Of a stretch of 64,000 bases of DNA, positions 50,555 to 59,840 are shown piece after piece. The stretch lies in NCBI RefSeq assembly GCF_016741875.1, contig NZ_JAERRF010000038.1, positions 1-64,000 of the forward strand. The letters run 5' to 3'. The stretch is from Streptomyces coffeae. GTDB taxonomy: Bacteria; Actinomycetota; Actinomycetes; Streptomycetales; Streptomycetaceae. The translations under genes were made by a program, and so were the position numbers. The notes below the pieces were generated by a model. It worked only from the letters and a program-made list of their open reading frames with translations. It did no database searches and had not been told where the DNA came from. How positions within the stretch are numbered: position 1 is the first letter of the stretch; every line of letters starts with the position of its first letter.

Positions 50555-53203
50555 TCAGGCGGAGGCGCGGTCGCCGCCTTGGCCCGCGAGGGCACGGCCG
50601 ACGTCCGTGCGCGCTGAAATCCCCAACTTGTTGTAGACGCGGTGCAGATGGTTCTCCACAGTACGGACCGAGACCACCAGACGGGCCGCGATATCCCGGT
50701 TCGAAAGGCCGGAGGCCACCAGGGCGGCGACTTCGCGTTCGCGTGTGGTCAGCGTGGCAGCCGGACGCTCATCGGAGCCCTCGCGCGCCGCCCAGGGAGG
50801 CAGCATGCCCCCCGTGGCGGTGAGGATCTCCTGGCATGCCGCCCACGCCGCCTGGCTCTTGCGCAACTGCCCCGCTGTCTGGTGTACGCGGGCAGCCTGG
50901 GCCAAGGCTTCCGCGGCGAGCGGCAGCGCGCCGATGGCCCGGAACCGGGCCGCCACGGCCCGGAGGGCGTCGCCGTCCGCGGCGGCGAGTGCGGCGATGT
51001 GGTCGGTCTGGAGGTGGACGAGTTCGGAGGTGCTGCCATCGGCGAGCCGCCGCGCCTGGCGGGTGAGCGGTGCGGCATCCGCGACGCGGGCCACCAGGTG
51101 CAAGGCCGCGACGGCCACCAGGGTGCGCCCCGCTTCGGAGGCCGATTTGGCCACCTCCATGGCCTGGCCAACAGCTCCGGAGACATCCCCCGCGTACGCG
51201 AGCACCAAGGCGCGTTCCTGGGCGATGCTGTCCCGCACGATCGGATAGTCCGGCTTGTCGCTCTCCTCGCTGTCGGCCTCCAGCAGCGTGCAGAGCGCCT
51301 CGCTGTGCTCCCCTACCTCGGCCAGAACACCGGCCAGCCAGCCGACTGTGCAGTGTGTGTCGAGCCAGTCGTGCCGTATCCGGACGGTTCCGACCTCGCG
51401 CAACAGCTCCACCGCTTCCTTGAGCCGTCCGCCTTTGCGATACAGGCATGCTCGCGTCGCGGAGGTGTGAAATTGCCGGGCCCGGTCGTGGAGGTCCGTG
51501 CTGCGCTCCATCTCCTCCAGCATCGAGGCTGAAGCCTCCTGGTCGCCCAGGTGGAACAGGCATCTCGCGACGACCGCGTCCCGATGGCACAGAGCGTCGT
51601 CCTCCCAGTCCTCAAGACGTCCCCCATGGAAGCGCAACAGCTCCAGTGCGCCCACCGGGTCACCCCGCTCCAGGCGGGCGAAGGCTGCCACCGGCAGGAT
51701 GGCCCGCGTCGTGGGCGATCCGGGCGGTTCCAGCGGCAGCACGCGGTCGGCGATGGCAAGGACATCCGCGAGCCGGTCGGCATGGAGAGCGAGCGCAGCA
51801 CGGCAGCCCTCCAGCGCTCTCACTGACGGACCGTCGAGGCTCTGCATGGCTTCGTCCGCCAGCGCCGCGGCCTCGGCCGTCCTGCGCATCCCCCAGACAA
51901 GGTTGTCCACGCGGGCCCGGAAGGCGTCCACGTACTCGTCCCGCGGGAGCTGCTGTACGGGAGTCTCCGCCGCCGCGGCGAACTCCTGCTCCGCCTCCGC
52001 GTGGCGTCCCGTGCTGGACAGCACCCGGGCGAGCAGCAGACGGGCACGGGTCAGCTCGGCTGCGTCGTCATCCAGGCGGGAGAGGGCTGCCCGGCACAGA
52101 CGCTCGGCGAATTGATGGCTCCCCCGGCGGATGGCGGTGAGGGCTGCCCCGAGCAGGTGGGCTCGCTCGGGCACGAGCCCCGCATCCATCCGCAGGGTGA
52201 CCATGCGCAGCACGTCGTCCTCTCTGCGCGCGCCGGTGGCGGCGAGCGCGTCGGCGACCTGCCTTCGCAGGCGGCGGCCGGTAAAGGCGGATATCCGGGA
52301 GGCAAGCACATGGCCAGTGAGCGGTTCGGACAGCCGTAGCCGAATCCGACGCTCGGCCCGCTCCTCCGCCACCAGTCCCCGGGCATACAGCGACTCGGCA
52401 GCGGCACCCAGCCCTGACTGCACGACCAGGTCCGTCTCCAACGGCTCGGCGATGGCGAGCATGCACGCGAGTTCATGCTCGTCCGAGGTCAGGTCCCGCA
52501 GCCTGAGCAGCGCCGCGTCGGCCAGTCGCTTGCCCGGCGCGCCGGGCGAACCGCGCCAGCGCCAGACCCCGCCGACGCGGCAGAGCGAGCCGTCGGTGAG
52601 CGACTGCTCGATCAGCTCCCGCAGCAGGAGCGGGTGCCCACGAGTGGTGGCCCAGAGGCGTTCCAGCGTGGTGGCTCCGACATCTACGCCCAGCCGGGCA
52701 CGCAGGACCCGGGCGACAGCGGGCCGGTCGAAGGGAGCGAGGTCGACGCGCTCGACGTGACGCTCCAGCCACAGCATCTCGATACCTACCGGGGGGCAGG
52801 CCTCCCGCGTCGCCGCCGCGACGATGGAGGCCCGGCCGGAAGAGGCCAGCGCGCAAAGCCGCGCGGCGGCAGCGGAATTGAGCAGGTGCACGTCGTCAAC
52901 GCCAAACACGGGGGGCACGGCTCCTCGCTCGCGGCGCATCCGGACCAGCCGCTCCAGGCACGTGTCCAGGGTGTCGAACGCCGCACTGGCAGCGGTACCC
53001 GCCGCGCCCCCTGTGCCGCCGACCGACAACACAGTCAGGCCCTTGGCTTCGGCCTGTCTCAGGACCGCGCGGAGCAGTTGAGACATGCCCATGCCTAAAA
53101 GGCCCTCAATCAGGACGCCTTTCCCCTGGCTCATGGCAGAGTCGATGACCTTCAGCTCTTCCGCACGTCCTGCCAGCATCCAATCGTCCTGAGTTTCTTG
53201 CAT
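50555..53203 (-). CDS. LAL-family LuxR regulator with degenerate Walker A
   Basis: An ~882-residue LAL regulator. The N-terminal STAND-like ATPase starts LAGRAEELKVID; its P-loop reads EGLLGMGMSQLL, with Met where the Lys of GxGK(S/T) should be, so ATP binding may be weak or lost. A Walker B-like VFGVDDVHLL follows. A long TPR-like region ends in a LuxR helix-turn-helix (LTTREREVAALVASGLSNRDIA, then SVRTVENHLHRVYNKLGI). ATG 53203 is chosen for GAGG 8 nt upstream; a start at 53275 has none obvious. It is adjacent to the pathway SARP and likely regulates the cluster. Confidence 0.9.
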   Translation of the reverse strand: MQETQDDWMLAGRAEELKVIDSAMSQGKGVLIEGLLGMGMSQLLRAVLRQAEAKGLTVLSVGGTGGAAGTAASAAFDTLDTCLERLVRMRRERGAVPPVFGVDDVHLLNSAAAARLCALASSGRASIVAAATREACPPVGIEMLWLERHVERVDLAPFDRPAVARVLRARLGVDVGATTLERLWATTRGHPLLLRELIEQSLTDGSLCRVGGVWRWRGSPGAPGKRLADAALLRLRDLTSDEHELACMLAIAEPLETDLVVQSGLGAAAESLYARGLVAEERAERRIRLRLSEPLTGHVLASRISAFTGRRLRRQVADALAATGARREDDVLRMVTLRMDAGLVPERAHLLGAALTAIRRGSHQFAERLCRAALSRLDDDAAELTRARLLLARVLSSTGRHAEAEQEFAAAAETPVQQLPRDEYVDAFRARVDNLVWGMRRTAEAAALADEAMQSLDGPSVRALEGCRAALALHADRLADVLAIADRVLPLEPPGSPTTRAILPVAAFARLERGDPVGALELLRFHGGRLEDWEDDALCHRDAVVARCLFHLGDQEASASMLEEMERSTDLHDRARQFHTSATRACLYRKGGRLKEAVELLREVGTVRIRHDWLDTHCTVGWLAGVLAEVGEHSEALCTLLEADSEESDKPDYPIVRDSIAQERALVLAYAGDVSGAVGQAMEVAKSASEAGRTLVAVAALHLVARVADAAPLTRQARRLADGSTSELVHLQTDHIAALAAADGDALRAVAARFRAIGALPLAAEALAQAARVHQTAGQLRKSQAAWAACQEILTATGGMLPPWAAREGSDERPAATLTTREREVAALVASGLSNRDIAARLVVSVRTVENHLHRVYNKLGISARTDVGRALAGQGGDRASA

Positions 53204-53346
53204 GTCAACGTCCTCGCGAGATTCGGAACAAAGAAGATGAGCGATAGCCCCTCGACACAACGGCAGCTCCAGCACTGCATTGACCTCGGAAGTCCGCTGA
53301 AGGGTGTCTTTACGGCCGTAAGCTACCTGACCAGAGGCTTTGCCGT

Positions 53347-53372
53347 GATCGAAGCATGGGCGTGATTCGATC
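53347..53372. promoter_or_regulatory. inverted repeat upstream of the LAL gene
   Basis: GATCGAA and TTCGATC, 12 nt apart, ~145 bp upstream of the LAL start. A possible operator. Confidence 0.4.
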
Positions 53373-53394
53373 GGGGGCCTGCGACTGCCTTAAC

Positions 53395-53790
53395 TGATCT
53401 TCTGCCGACTACTGGGCTCGGGCACGCTGCTGACCCGGCGCCGCCGTCTGGTGCGCTGGGAGTGGCGCCACACACCGGTCGGCCATCGTTACCGGAAGAG
53501 ACAGTCGCGCTCATCCAGCGCCTGGCGAGGGAGAACCTGGTCTACCGCCCGGATCACATGCTGACCACGCCGACAACGGCACAGCCGTCATCCCGATCCC
53601 AAACAAAGGCCAGGGTCACACGCATGCGCCGAACGATGGATCCGCACAGCCCGCACCGAATGCACCGACCGCCTCCTGATCACCGGCGAATGGCACCTGC
53701 GCACGGTCCTCACCACGTACTCCGAGCATGACAACGCAGGGCGAGCCCACCGCAGCCTCGACCTACACGCTCCAGGCGACGCCCGATCGT
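53395..53790 (+). pseudogene. decayed integrase-type (rve) transposase
   Basis: Scattered frames match one family: LLTRRRRLVRWEWR, then GRPSLPEETVALIQRLAREN in another frame, then RTARTECTDRLLITGEWH and LRTVLTTYSEHDNAGRAHRSL. These are the N-terminal and C-terminal parts of a streptomycete integrase-core transposase with the middle deleted and several frameshifts. Confidence 0.7.
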
Positions 53791-53840
53791 CATCCCCCCC
53801 TCACCCCCCAACCGCCTCACGATCCGCAGAAACGGCCAAC

Positions 53841-54881
53841 TCAGCGGCCTTGCGCGGGATATTGACACCCTTCAGAACCCTGCTGCTCCTCACAAGCGGT
53901 CAGCAGAAGCACGCCGCCGCCCACGCCCGCGCCGACCAGGAGACCCGGAGCCTCTGTGGAGGCATCAGCAGCCCGCACGGGGACATCGGCCCGGGCACGC
54001 TCCAGAAGCCTCGCCGGAGTGGTGCTTCGCCCAGCGGCACGGGGATGGCAGCCCTTGCCAGCAGGTACCGCTCGCCGGTCCACCAGCCCAGCAGCCGTAC
54101 CGGCAATTGCGCTTCGAGGTGCCTGTCCAGCCGAACCAGATCCTTGTAGACACTCACGCAGGCGGGACAGGTGCGGAGATGGCCCGTCAGCTCCTTGACG
54201 GGGGGCGCCTCGGATCGCAGGGCCAGGCGCCTGATCGCCTCGTCGCAGTCCTGAAGCTCCAGCCGCGCGAGATACAGGTCCGTACGGGCTTGACGCAGGG
54301 CGCTTCTGGCCTGTCCGCATGCAACCAGAACCGCATGGGGAGCCAGTCCCGTGATGCGGACCAGCAACGCGGGAGCGTCTGGCTCCACCACGGAGTGCCA
54401 CAGCAGGCGCTGGGTGCTCACCGGAAGACGCTCGCGGGCGAGGACCAACCGTCCGATCTCCCCCAGGGCCAGCGGCATCCCGCCGCGACCCAGGCATGAA
54501 AGTCCGGTGACAGGATTTCGGGTTCCTGGTGCGAGATCGTGATGGCGGTCGTACAGGCGTTTCCGAGCAGGAGGGGTCGCAGGCAGCCGGGATAACTGCG
54601 CTCGACGAGGGGAATCAACCGGCCAGCACCTGATGCAGCAGGTCGGCAAAGACACGCGAAGTCACCTCCTGCGCATGCAGTGGACCCGCCACGCGCTGGA
54701 CGTCATACGCCTGCACAGCGGCGTCATGGCGGCGATACAGATGTCGAAAGGAATCGATCTCTCCCTTGCGTACCGCGAGCATCAGAGCTGCGTCGGAGAG
54801 GGGCTGCTGTGGCGGCCGCAAGCCCAGGAGCGGGTGCATCGAGGATGCCTTCCATTCACGTCGGTTGGCAGGGTTGGGCAC
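53841..54881 (-). pseudogene. frameshifted ECF-like sigma factor, paralogue of 58729-59838
   Basis: Three consecutive frames together follow the intact gene. 54881-54615 gives the start (MHPLLGLRPPQQPLSDAALM, DSFRHLYRRHDAAVQAY). 54618-54418 gives YPGCLRPLLLGNACTTAIT and SPDFHAWVAAG. From ~54480 down to 53900 come RLPVSTQRLLWHSVVEPDAPAL, HLRTCPACVSVYKDLVRLD and VRLLGWWTGERYL. At least two frameshifts separate them. The C-terminal membrane segment is still readable near 53900. Confidence 0.85.
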
Positions 54882-55129
54882 ACTCGGCGCAGCTGAGGGT
54901 CTGTGGGAACCGCTGAGGCACCGGCCATCGGCGACGACTCACGGAATCGATCCGGCTGCCGCTGAGTGAGCAGGAACATAGGGGGACGGTCCGACCTGTC
55001 CGTCGCCCCTTCGGCGAAGTAGCACAGCCCTAGGCGTTGTCATAGTTGTACGTGAGCACCACGGCGGCGTTTGTCCGAGGCAGTGAATTCCCCTCCCAAG
55101 TGACGGCCGTGTCGCCGTCTGCCTACTTG

Positions 55130-55603
55130 TCACCGACCGGCTCCGGACTCGGCAGGGAGACGGACTACGACGCGGGTGCCCGAAGCAGACGGGTGTACCG
55201 CACACCAGCTGGTGCAGGCCCTGACCAGGTCCAGTCCTCGTCCGAAGTCGGCGTCCTGGTCCTCCTTGACGTCGCGTACGAGCCACCGGCCGGAGTCGGT
55301 GATCTCGACGGTCACGGCGACGCCGTCGAAGACGATCACTGCCATCACGTCTGAGCTGCCACTGTGGAGCACAGTGTTCGTCACCAGTTCACTGACGACG
55401 AGTAACAGTGTGTCGCACGCATCCTGAGGAATGCCCCATCGCTGCGCTGCACTGCGCGCGAAGTGCCGTAGCTCCGGTACGGCTGCGGCCACCGCCCGGG
55501 TCATGTACAACGTCCGCAACCGCCTCAGCCCGGGCGGCGGCGCTGCAGAGCCCAGCCTCGCGTGGTCGGCGGTGACAGATCGAAGGCTGTCCATGATGGC
55601 CAT
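55130..55603 (-). CDS. ATP-binding anti-sigma-type regulator (HATPase_c_2)
   Basis: A 157-residue GHKL-fold protein like the small SpoIIAB/RsbW-type kinases abundant in Streptomyces. The N-box is LLLVVSELVTNTVLHSG, a G1-type ITDSG follows, and the G2-type segment is FGRGLDLVRAC. Such proteins bind sigma or anti-anti-sigma partners and some phosphorylate them. ATG 55603 has AGGAG 8 nt upstream. It lies alone among pseudogenes; the nearby tethered sigma factors are possible partners, but this is a guess. Confidence 0.85.
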   Translation of the reverse strand: MAIMDSLRSVTADHARLGSAAPPPGLRRLRTLYMTRAVAAAVPELRHFARSAAQRWGIPQDACDTLLLVVSELVTNTVLHSGSSDVMAVIVFDGVAVTVEITDSGRWLVRDVKEDQDADFGRGLDLVRACTSWCAVHPSASGTRVVVRLPAESGAGR

Positions 55604-55734
55604 GCCGGTTTCTCCTGGAATGGTCGCTGATGAGCTGTGTGGGGAGACCGCTCCTACCGTGGCCGTCGCACTACCCCTGCGACAAGCAGGAGAACCGACT
55701 TACGGATACGTAATGACGCTGAGTACGCGCTCCG

Positions 55735-56096
55735 CGTCTCGTTCTCTGCTTCCATCGAACCCAGGCGCTGCACGACCGCGAGGTGATGGGGCACCCCTGG
55801 TGCTTACCCTGCCGAGATGAGCCTCGGCCCGGTTGGCGGAGGGCCGCCGTGCAGCGCTGACGGCCACGCTGTCGCAGCAGTGCTGCACGAGCTCCCGCTC
55901 GGCCACTACGGGTTCCGCATGCCCGTGGAAGCAGCGGTCGTGCATCGGCTGCTGCAGGGACCCTGTGCGACGGGAGCAAGAGATCGCAGCCACCCTGCAT
56001 CTGTCCCCGCGGACAGTGAGCAGCATGTCGCCCGTGCCCCTCCCCGAAGTTGGGCGCGGCCTGCTGGAGCGCACGCGACGGTCCCCCGAAGAGTGA
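55735..56096 (+). pseudogene. LAL regulator remnant 2 with internal deletion
   Basis: Frames read LPSNPGAARPRGD (also in remnant 1), then RAALTATLSQQ and HELPLGHYGFRM-like sequence, then CRDPVRRE fused directly to QEIAATLHLSPRTVSS, which is the LuxR recognition helix. In the intact LAL at 59841 these parts (GPVRRE and REIASALHLSPRTVEQ) are ~560 residues apart. So a large deletion joined the ATPase region to the DNA-binding end, with frameshifts on top. Confidence 0.8.
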
Positions 56097-56150
56097 TCCA
56101 CCCGTAGTTCCCCGCTGTTAATTACGCATCCGTGATTTGCCACCACCGAT

Positions 56151-56399
56151 AGGCAACTCCACTGCGAGGAACCTAAGTTCGTAGCACCTCCGGACGCGCT
56201 GTCGTCCCGAGGCAGCGCCGCGCCGGAAGGAGGAGCCGGCACGGTGCCGCCACGGCAGGCGGGCGCGGCGCGTGTGTTCACCTCCCCTGGCCGGTGCCGG
56301 GCAAGAGACACCTGACCGGTGTGGTCACGGTCATCCCCTGTCCGCCGATAACGGCGGAGGCCCGACCGCATCGGGCGGCCGGCGTTCAGCCCGGCCTTG
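56151..56399 (+). repeat. dispersed repeat A, copy 2
   Basis: Direct copy of 23789-24037. Here it is uninterrupted between LAL remnant 2 and the nSTAND-WD40 pseudogene. Confidence 0.85.
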
Positions 56400-58060
56400 G
56401 CGGCTCCCTCGAGGTGACCACCGCCAAGGCCGGGATGTCCCACAGCCGCACCGTCTGGTCGTAGCCGGCGGAGGCCAGGGTGCGCCCGTCCGGACTGAAC
56501 ACCACCGACGTCGCCCTTGGTGTGGCCGGTGAGGGCCTTTCGCGTACTGGCGGTGGCGGTATCCCACAGCCGCACCGTCTTGTCATAGCTGGCGGTCGCC
56601 AAGGTACGCCCATCCGGACTGAACACCACCGATATCACGGAATCGCCCAGCCCGGTGAAGCGGTGTTGGAGGGGGAGGTCTGCCACGGCGTAGAGGCCGG
56701 TGGTGGCTTCGCTGGTGGGGCTCGTGCGGTAGGCCTGGATGGCCGGCAGGGAAACCAGATCGGGGTTGGTGTCGATGAGCGCGTCGGACTGTGGCCAGTT
56801 GCCGGGACATGGCCTCCCGCTGGGAGGCCCGTGCGGTTTCACGCTGCCAGTAGGCCAGTGAGGTAGTGACCATGGCGCGGACCAGGAGCAGGGTGAGGGC
56901 TGTGGTGAAAGCCCTTCGTCGACGCATAGTGCGGGTCTCGGCCTTGACACCGGCGTCGAGGAAATCCTGCTCCTGCCTGCTGAGAGTGGGATAACGCTCG
57001 GGATCGGCGCCCCAGCGCTGCCGGGCGTTGGTGACCGCGGTCAGCCGTGGTCCCCGGTAGAGGAAGGAAGGATGCCGGTGGTGTCGCGCCCAGTCAGCGG
57101 CATCGTCCACCAGTTGGCCGTGCAGGGCGCGGTTGGCCGGGTCATCTTCCGAGCCAGCCGCGTAATCGCCCCCAGACATACAGCAAGGCCTCATGGGTGA
57201 TCTGCGCGGTGTTCTCACCCACCACGATCAGACGTTGAGCGGCAAAGGCCTCCACCACCTCCTGGACTGCCGACCCCGGATCACCATGCCGACCGGGACC
57301 TGGGCCATCCTGCCGGCCCGCGGCCGGAGCAGGGGCCCGGGAGTGGTCAGCATCGGTGGAGCTGGGCCACCAACCGGTCACCGGTGCTGACCGCCGCCCT
57401 CCCTTGCCCGGCGGCGCGGGCGTCCACCACATCCCGCACCACCACAGGCACCTGCTCCGGATCGGCCTCCAGCATCGTGCGGATGGCACCCGGGTCACGC
57501 CCAGCAACCCTGGCAAGCACCCGGGCCAGCTCATCACGAGGCCGGGAGGTGGGATGCATCACCGCAACCGGCCACCGCGCCGAATCCGCACTCAGCTCAC
57601 CATCAGCGAGCGCGGGCAGCAGCCCGGCACGCACCAGTGAGGACTTGCCCGCCCCCGAAGCTCCGGACACCATCAAGATCCCAGGCCGGTCCAACCGGTC
57701 AGCAACCGTGTCCACCAGCCGCGAAGTCAGCTTCTCCCGTCCGTAGAACCACTCCGCCTGCTCCACCTCGAACGGCGCCAACCCCAGAAACGGGCACTCA
57801 GCCACCCACCCGTCGCCGATCGCCGTCTCCCCGGGCTGCTCGTTGTTCCCCGCCGGCTTCACCGCCGACTGCCGTGCCCAGGGCTCGGCATCGGGCGGGA
57901 AACTGCGGGCGGCCCGCAACCACCGCCGCCCACTGCTCCTCATCCAGCAGACCCCCACTGACCCCGCCAGCCAGCACCCCCGGCCGCGGCAGTGCTTCAA
58001 TCAGCACCCGGATCAACACCAGAAACGCCGCCTCCGACTCGGGCAGATGACGACCCCGCT
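56380..58060 (-). pseudogene. broken nSTAND NTPase / WD40 repeat protein
   Basis: Minus-strand pieces in changing frames give one architecture. CPFLGLAPFEVEQAEWFYGRE and GASGAGKSSLVRAGLLPAL (P-loop) lie at ~57800-57600. ITHEALLYVWGRLRGWL is near 57190, and LSRQEQDFLDAG with a membrane-like segment is near 57000-56870. WD40 blades (VVFSPDGRTLATASYDKTVRLWD) lie at ~56650-56400, after which repeat A begins. Frameshifts and loss of most blades show it is dead. Confidence 0.85.
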
Positions 58061-58261
58061 TCCAGTCACTGCCCCTGCGCCCCGAGACCGGCCGGCCCCG
58101 ACCGGCAGGCCGACGCCGGTTGGCCTCGGTGCACACCGTTGTCCGGACCGGTCCGGACCGGAAAGCCACTCTAGGACCGCCACCAGCGCCAACGCCGCCA
58201 CAGTGACACAAACGCTAAGAGCGGTAACGCAATCGATGGGTCAATCAACATGCACCGCGCG

Positions 58262-58448
58262 GTCGCCGTACGGCAGCGTCTCCGGCCGCACCGGTGCCGG
58301 TGAGCAGGTTCCTGCGGGGGCGGCACCAGAAAAATCTTGGATTCTCCCGTCATAGCGCCGCACCGGACGTCTCTGTGTAGGTGTGGACACGAAGTGTGAA
58401 GCACAGCCGGGAAAGGAGAAGGATGCCGACGTGGGACAGCCTGACGCG
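58262..58448 (+). repeat. dispersed repeat D, copy 2
   Basis: Direct copy of 1559-1744: upstream region, GTG start and first ~20 codons of a SARP gene. Confidence 0.85.
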
Positions 58449-58613
58449 GCGACGGTCCAGGAGCCGTCCCGCCCGACCGCGACCGCGCCACCTTCTGGGA
58501 GCGGTCGGTCCGACTCCGGGCGGGAGAGCCACGGCGGTCGGCCACACGGGTACCCCGCGTTGGACACCGCAGACGATTCCGGCCTCCGCATCACCGGATT
58601 CACCCACAGCTGA
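58383..58613 (+). pseudogene. truncated SARP 5' end
   Basis: A 76-codon frame starting like the SARP at 1679 (MDTKCEAQPGKEKDADVGQP) but unrelated after ~22 codons and ending before any DNA-binding domain. Either a dead duplicate or a short peptide gene that kept the promoter. Confidence 0.7.
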
Positions 58614-58728
58614 GTATCACCGTGATCCCTTGCCTGCCCGGGTGCAGAACCTCGGCCGGCAACGTAGGTGGCGCCGCCATGACGGCAATCTTCCAGGGTG
58701 CCACCCGACTTGAGTGGAAGGCTCTTCG

Positions 58729-59838
58729 ATGCACTTATCCTTGGGCTCGTGGCGGCAAGAGCAGCCTCTCTCGGACTCCGTTCTGATACGTGCGGTACGC
58801 AACGGACAGACCGGCTTCTTTGAGGATCTCTACTGCCGTCACTACGCCGCTGTGCAGGCATACGCCTCCCAATGCGTGACAGGCCGACGGCAGGCGCACC
58901 AGGTGACCTCACATGTCTTTCAGCAGCTGCTGCAACGATTGCTGTCCGGGGAACCTTTCGTCGAGGCCCGTCACCCCGGCTGCCTGCGCCCCCAGTTGCT
59001 GGGGAATGCCCGCACCACCGCGATCACTCGCTGGCACCGGGAGCGCGACACGCTCTCGCCGGACTTCCATGCCTGGGTCGCGGCGGGAGGCCGGTGGCCC
59101 TGGGGCGAGGACGGACAGCTGGCCCTCGCCTTCCAGCGTCTCCCGGCCACCACCCAGTGCCTGCTGTGGCACTCGATGGTGGAACGGGACGATCCCGCGT
59201 TGACAGCCCGCATCGCAGGGCTGGCTCCCGATGCCGCTCCGGCCGCATGCGAGCTGGCCGCAAGCGCACTGAAGCAGGCCCGCACGGACCTGTATCTCGA
59301 GCGGCTGGGGCGCCCCGGCTGCAAGGACGCGGCCAAATGGCTCACATCCCGGCCGGAAACACCTCCGGCCGAAGAAACCGCGGACCATCTCCGCTCCTGC
59401 CCAGCCTGCATGAGCCTCTACAAAGACGTGACCCGGCTCGACAAGCAACTCGCAGCGCAACTCCCGGTACGGCTGCTGGGCTGGTGGACCGGACAGCACT
59501 ACCTCCATGCCAAGGCCGCCACCCCCCAGCCCCTGGGCGATACGCCGCTCCTGGCCACATCTCCGGGCCGAGCCCGGGCCGCTGCACCCGCAGCGCGTTC
59601 GTATACACGCCGGGCCACAGCCACCACCACCCCCAGGCACCGAGGCAAGGCCACAGCAGCCTCCCTGCGCCGCACTCGCGTTCCTCGCCCCACCCGAGCC
59701 TCGGTCGCCGTCGTCGGCTTCCTGATCGGTCTTGGAGTGGCCATCCTCACGCTGATCCACTTGCGGCCGGCAGGGTCGGCCTCAGCTCGCTTCACCGCCT
59801 CCATTCCGACGCTCACCAGCGCCGATCGAGGCAGGTGA
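58729..59838 (+). CDS. ECF-like sigma factor with zinc-finger and C-terminal membrane anchor
   Basis: A 369-residue protein. A sigma-region-2-like N-terminus (IRAVRNGQTGFFEDLYCRHYAA, VTSHVFQQLLQRLL) and a region-4-like part (RLPATTQCLLWHSMVERDDPAL, then an AxSALKQARTDLYLE helix) are followed by an anti-sigma zinc motif HLRSCPACMSLY at ~230 and one hydrophobic segment near residue 340 (VAVVGFLIGLGVAILTLI). It resembles the first half of the tethered ECF at 3129-4982 and has a dead paralogue at 53841-54881. ATG 58729 has GGAAGG 7 nt upstream; GTG 58714 is possible. The next gene starts within 3 bp of its stop, so both form an operon. Confidence 0.75.
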   Translation: MHLSLGSWRQEQPLSDSVLIRAVRNGQTGFFEDLYCRHYAAVQAYASQCVTGRRQAHQVTSHVFQQLLQRLLSGEPFVEARHPGCLRPQLLGNARTTAITRWHRERDTLSPDFHAWVAAGGRWPWGEDGQLALAFQRLPATTQCLLWHSMVERDDPALTARIAGLAPDAAPAACELAASALKQARTDLYLERLGRPGCKDAAKWLTSRPETPPAEETADHLRSCPACMSLYKDVTRLDKQLAAQLPVRLLGWWTGQHYLHAKAATPQPLGDTPLLATSPGRARAAAPAARSYTRRATATTTPRHRGKATAASLRRTRVPRPTRASVAVVGFLIGLGVAILTLIHLRPAGSASARFTASIPTLTSADRGR

Positions 59839-59840
59839 CC

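Noticed and set aside
53323..53514. Small minus-strand frame upstream of the LAL gene
   Set aside because: No ribosome site or similarity, and it overlaps integrase debris on the other strand.
55700..56950. 416-codon minus-strand frame
   Set aside because: It strings together WD40 debris, repeat A and the antisense of the LAL remnant in one accidental frame.
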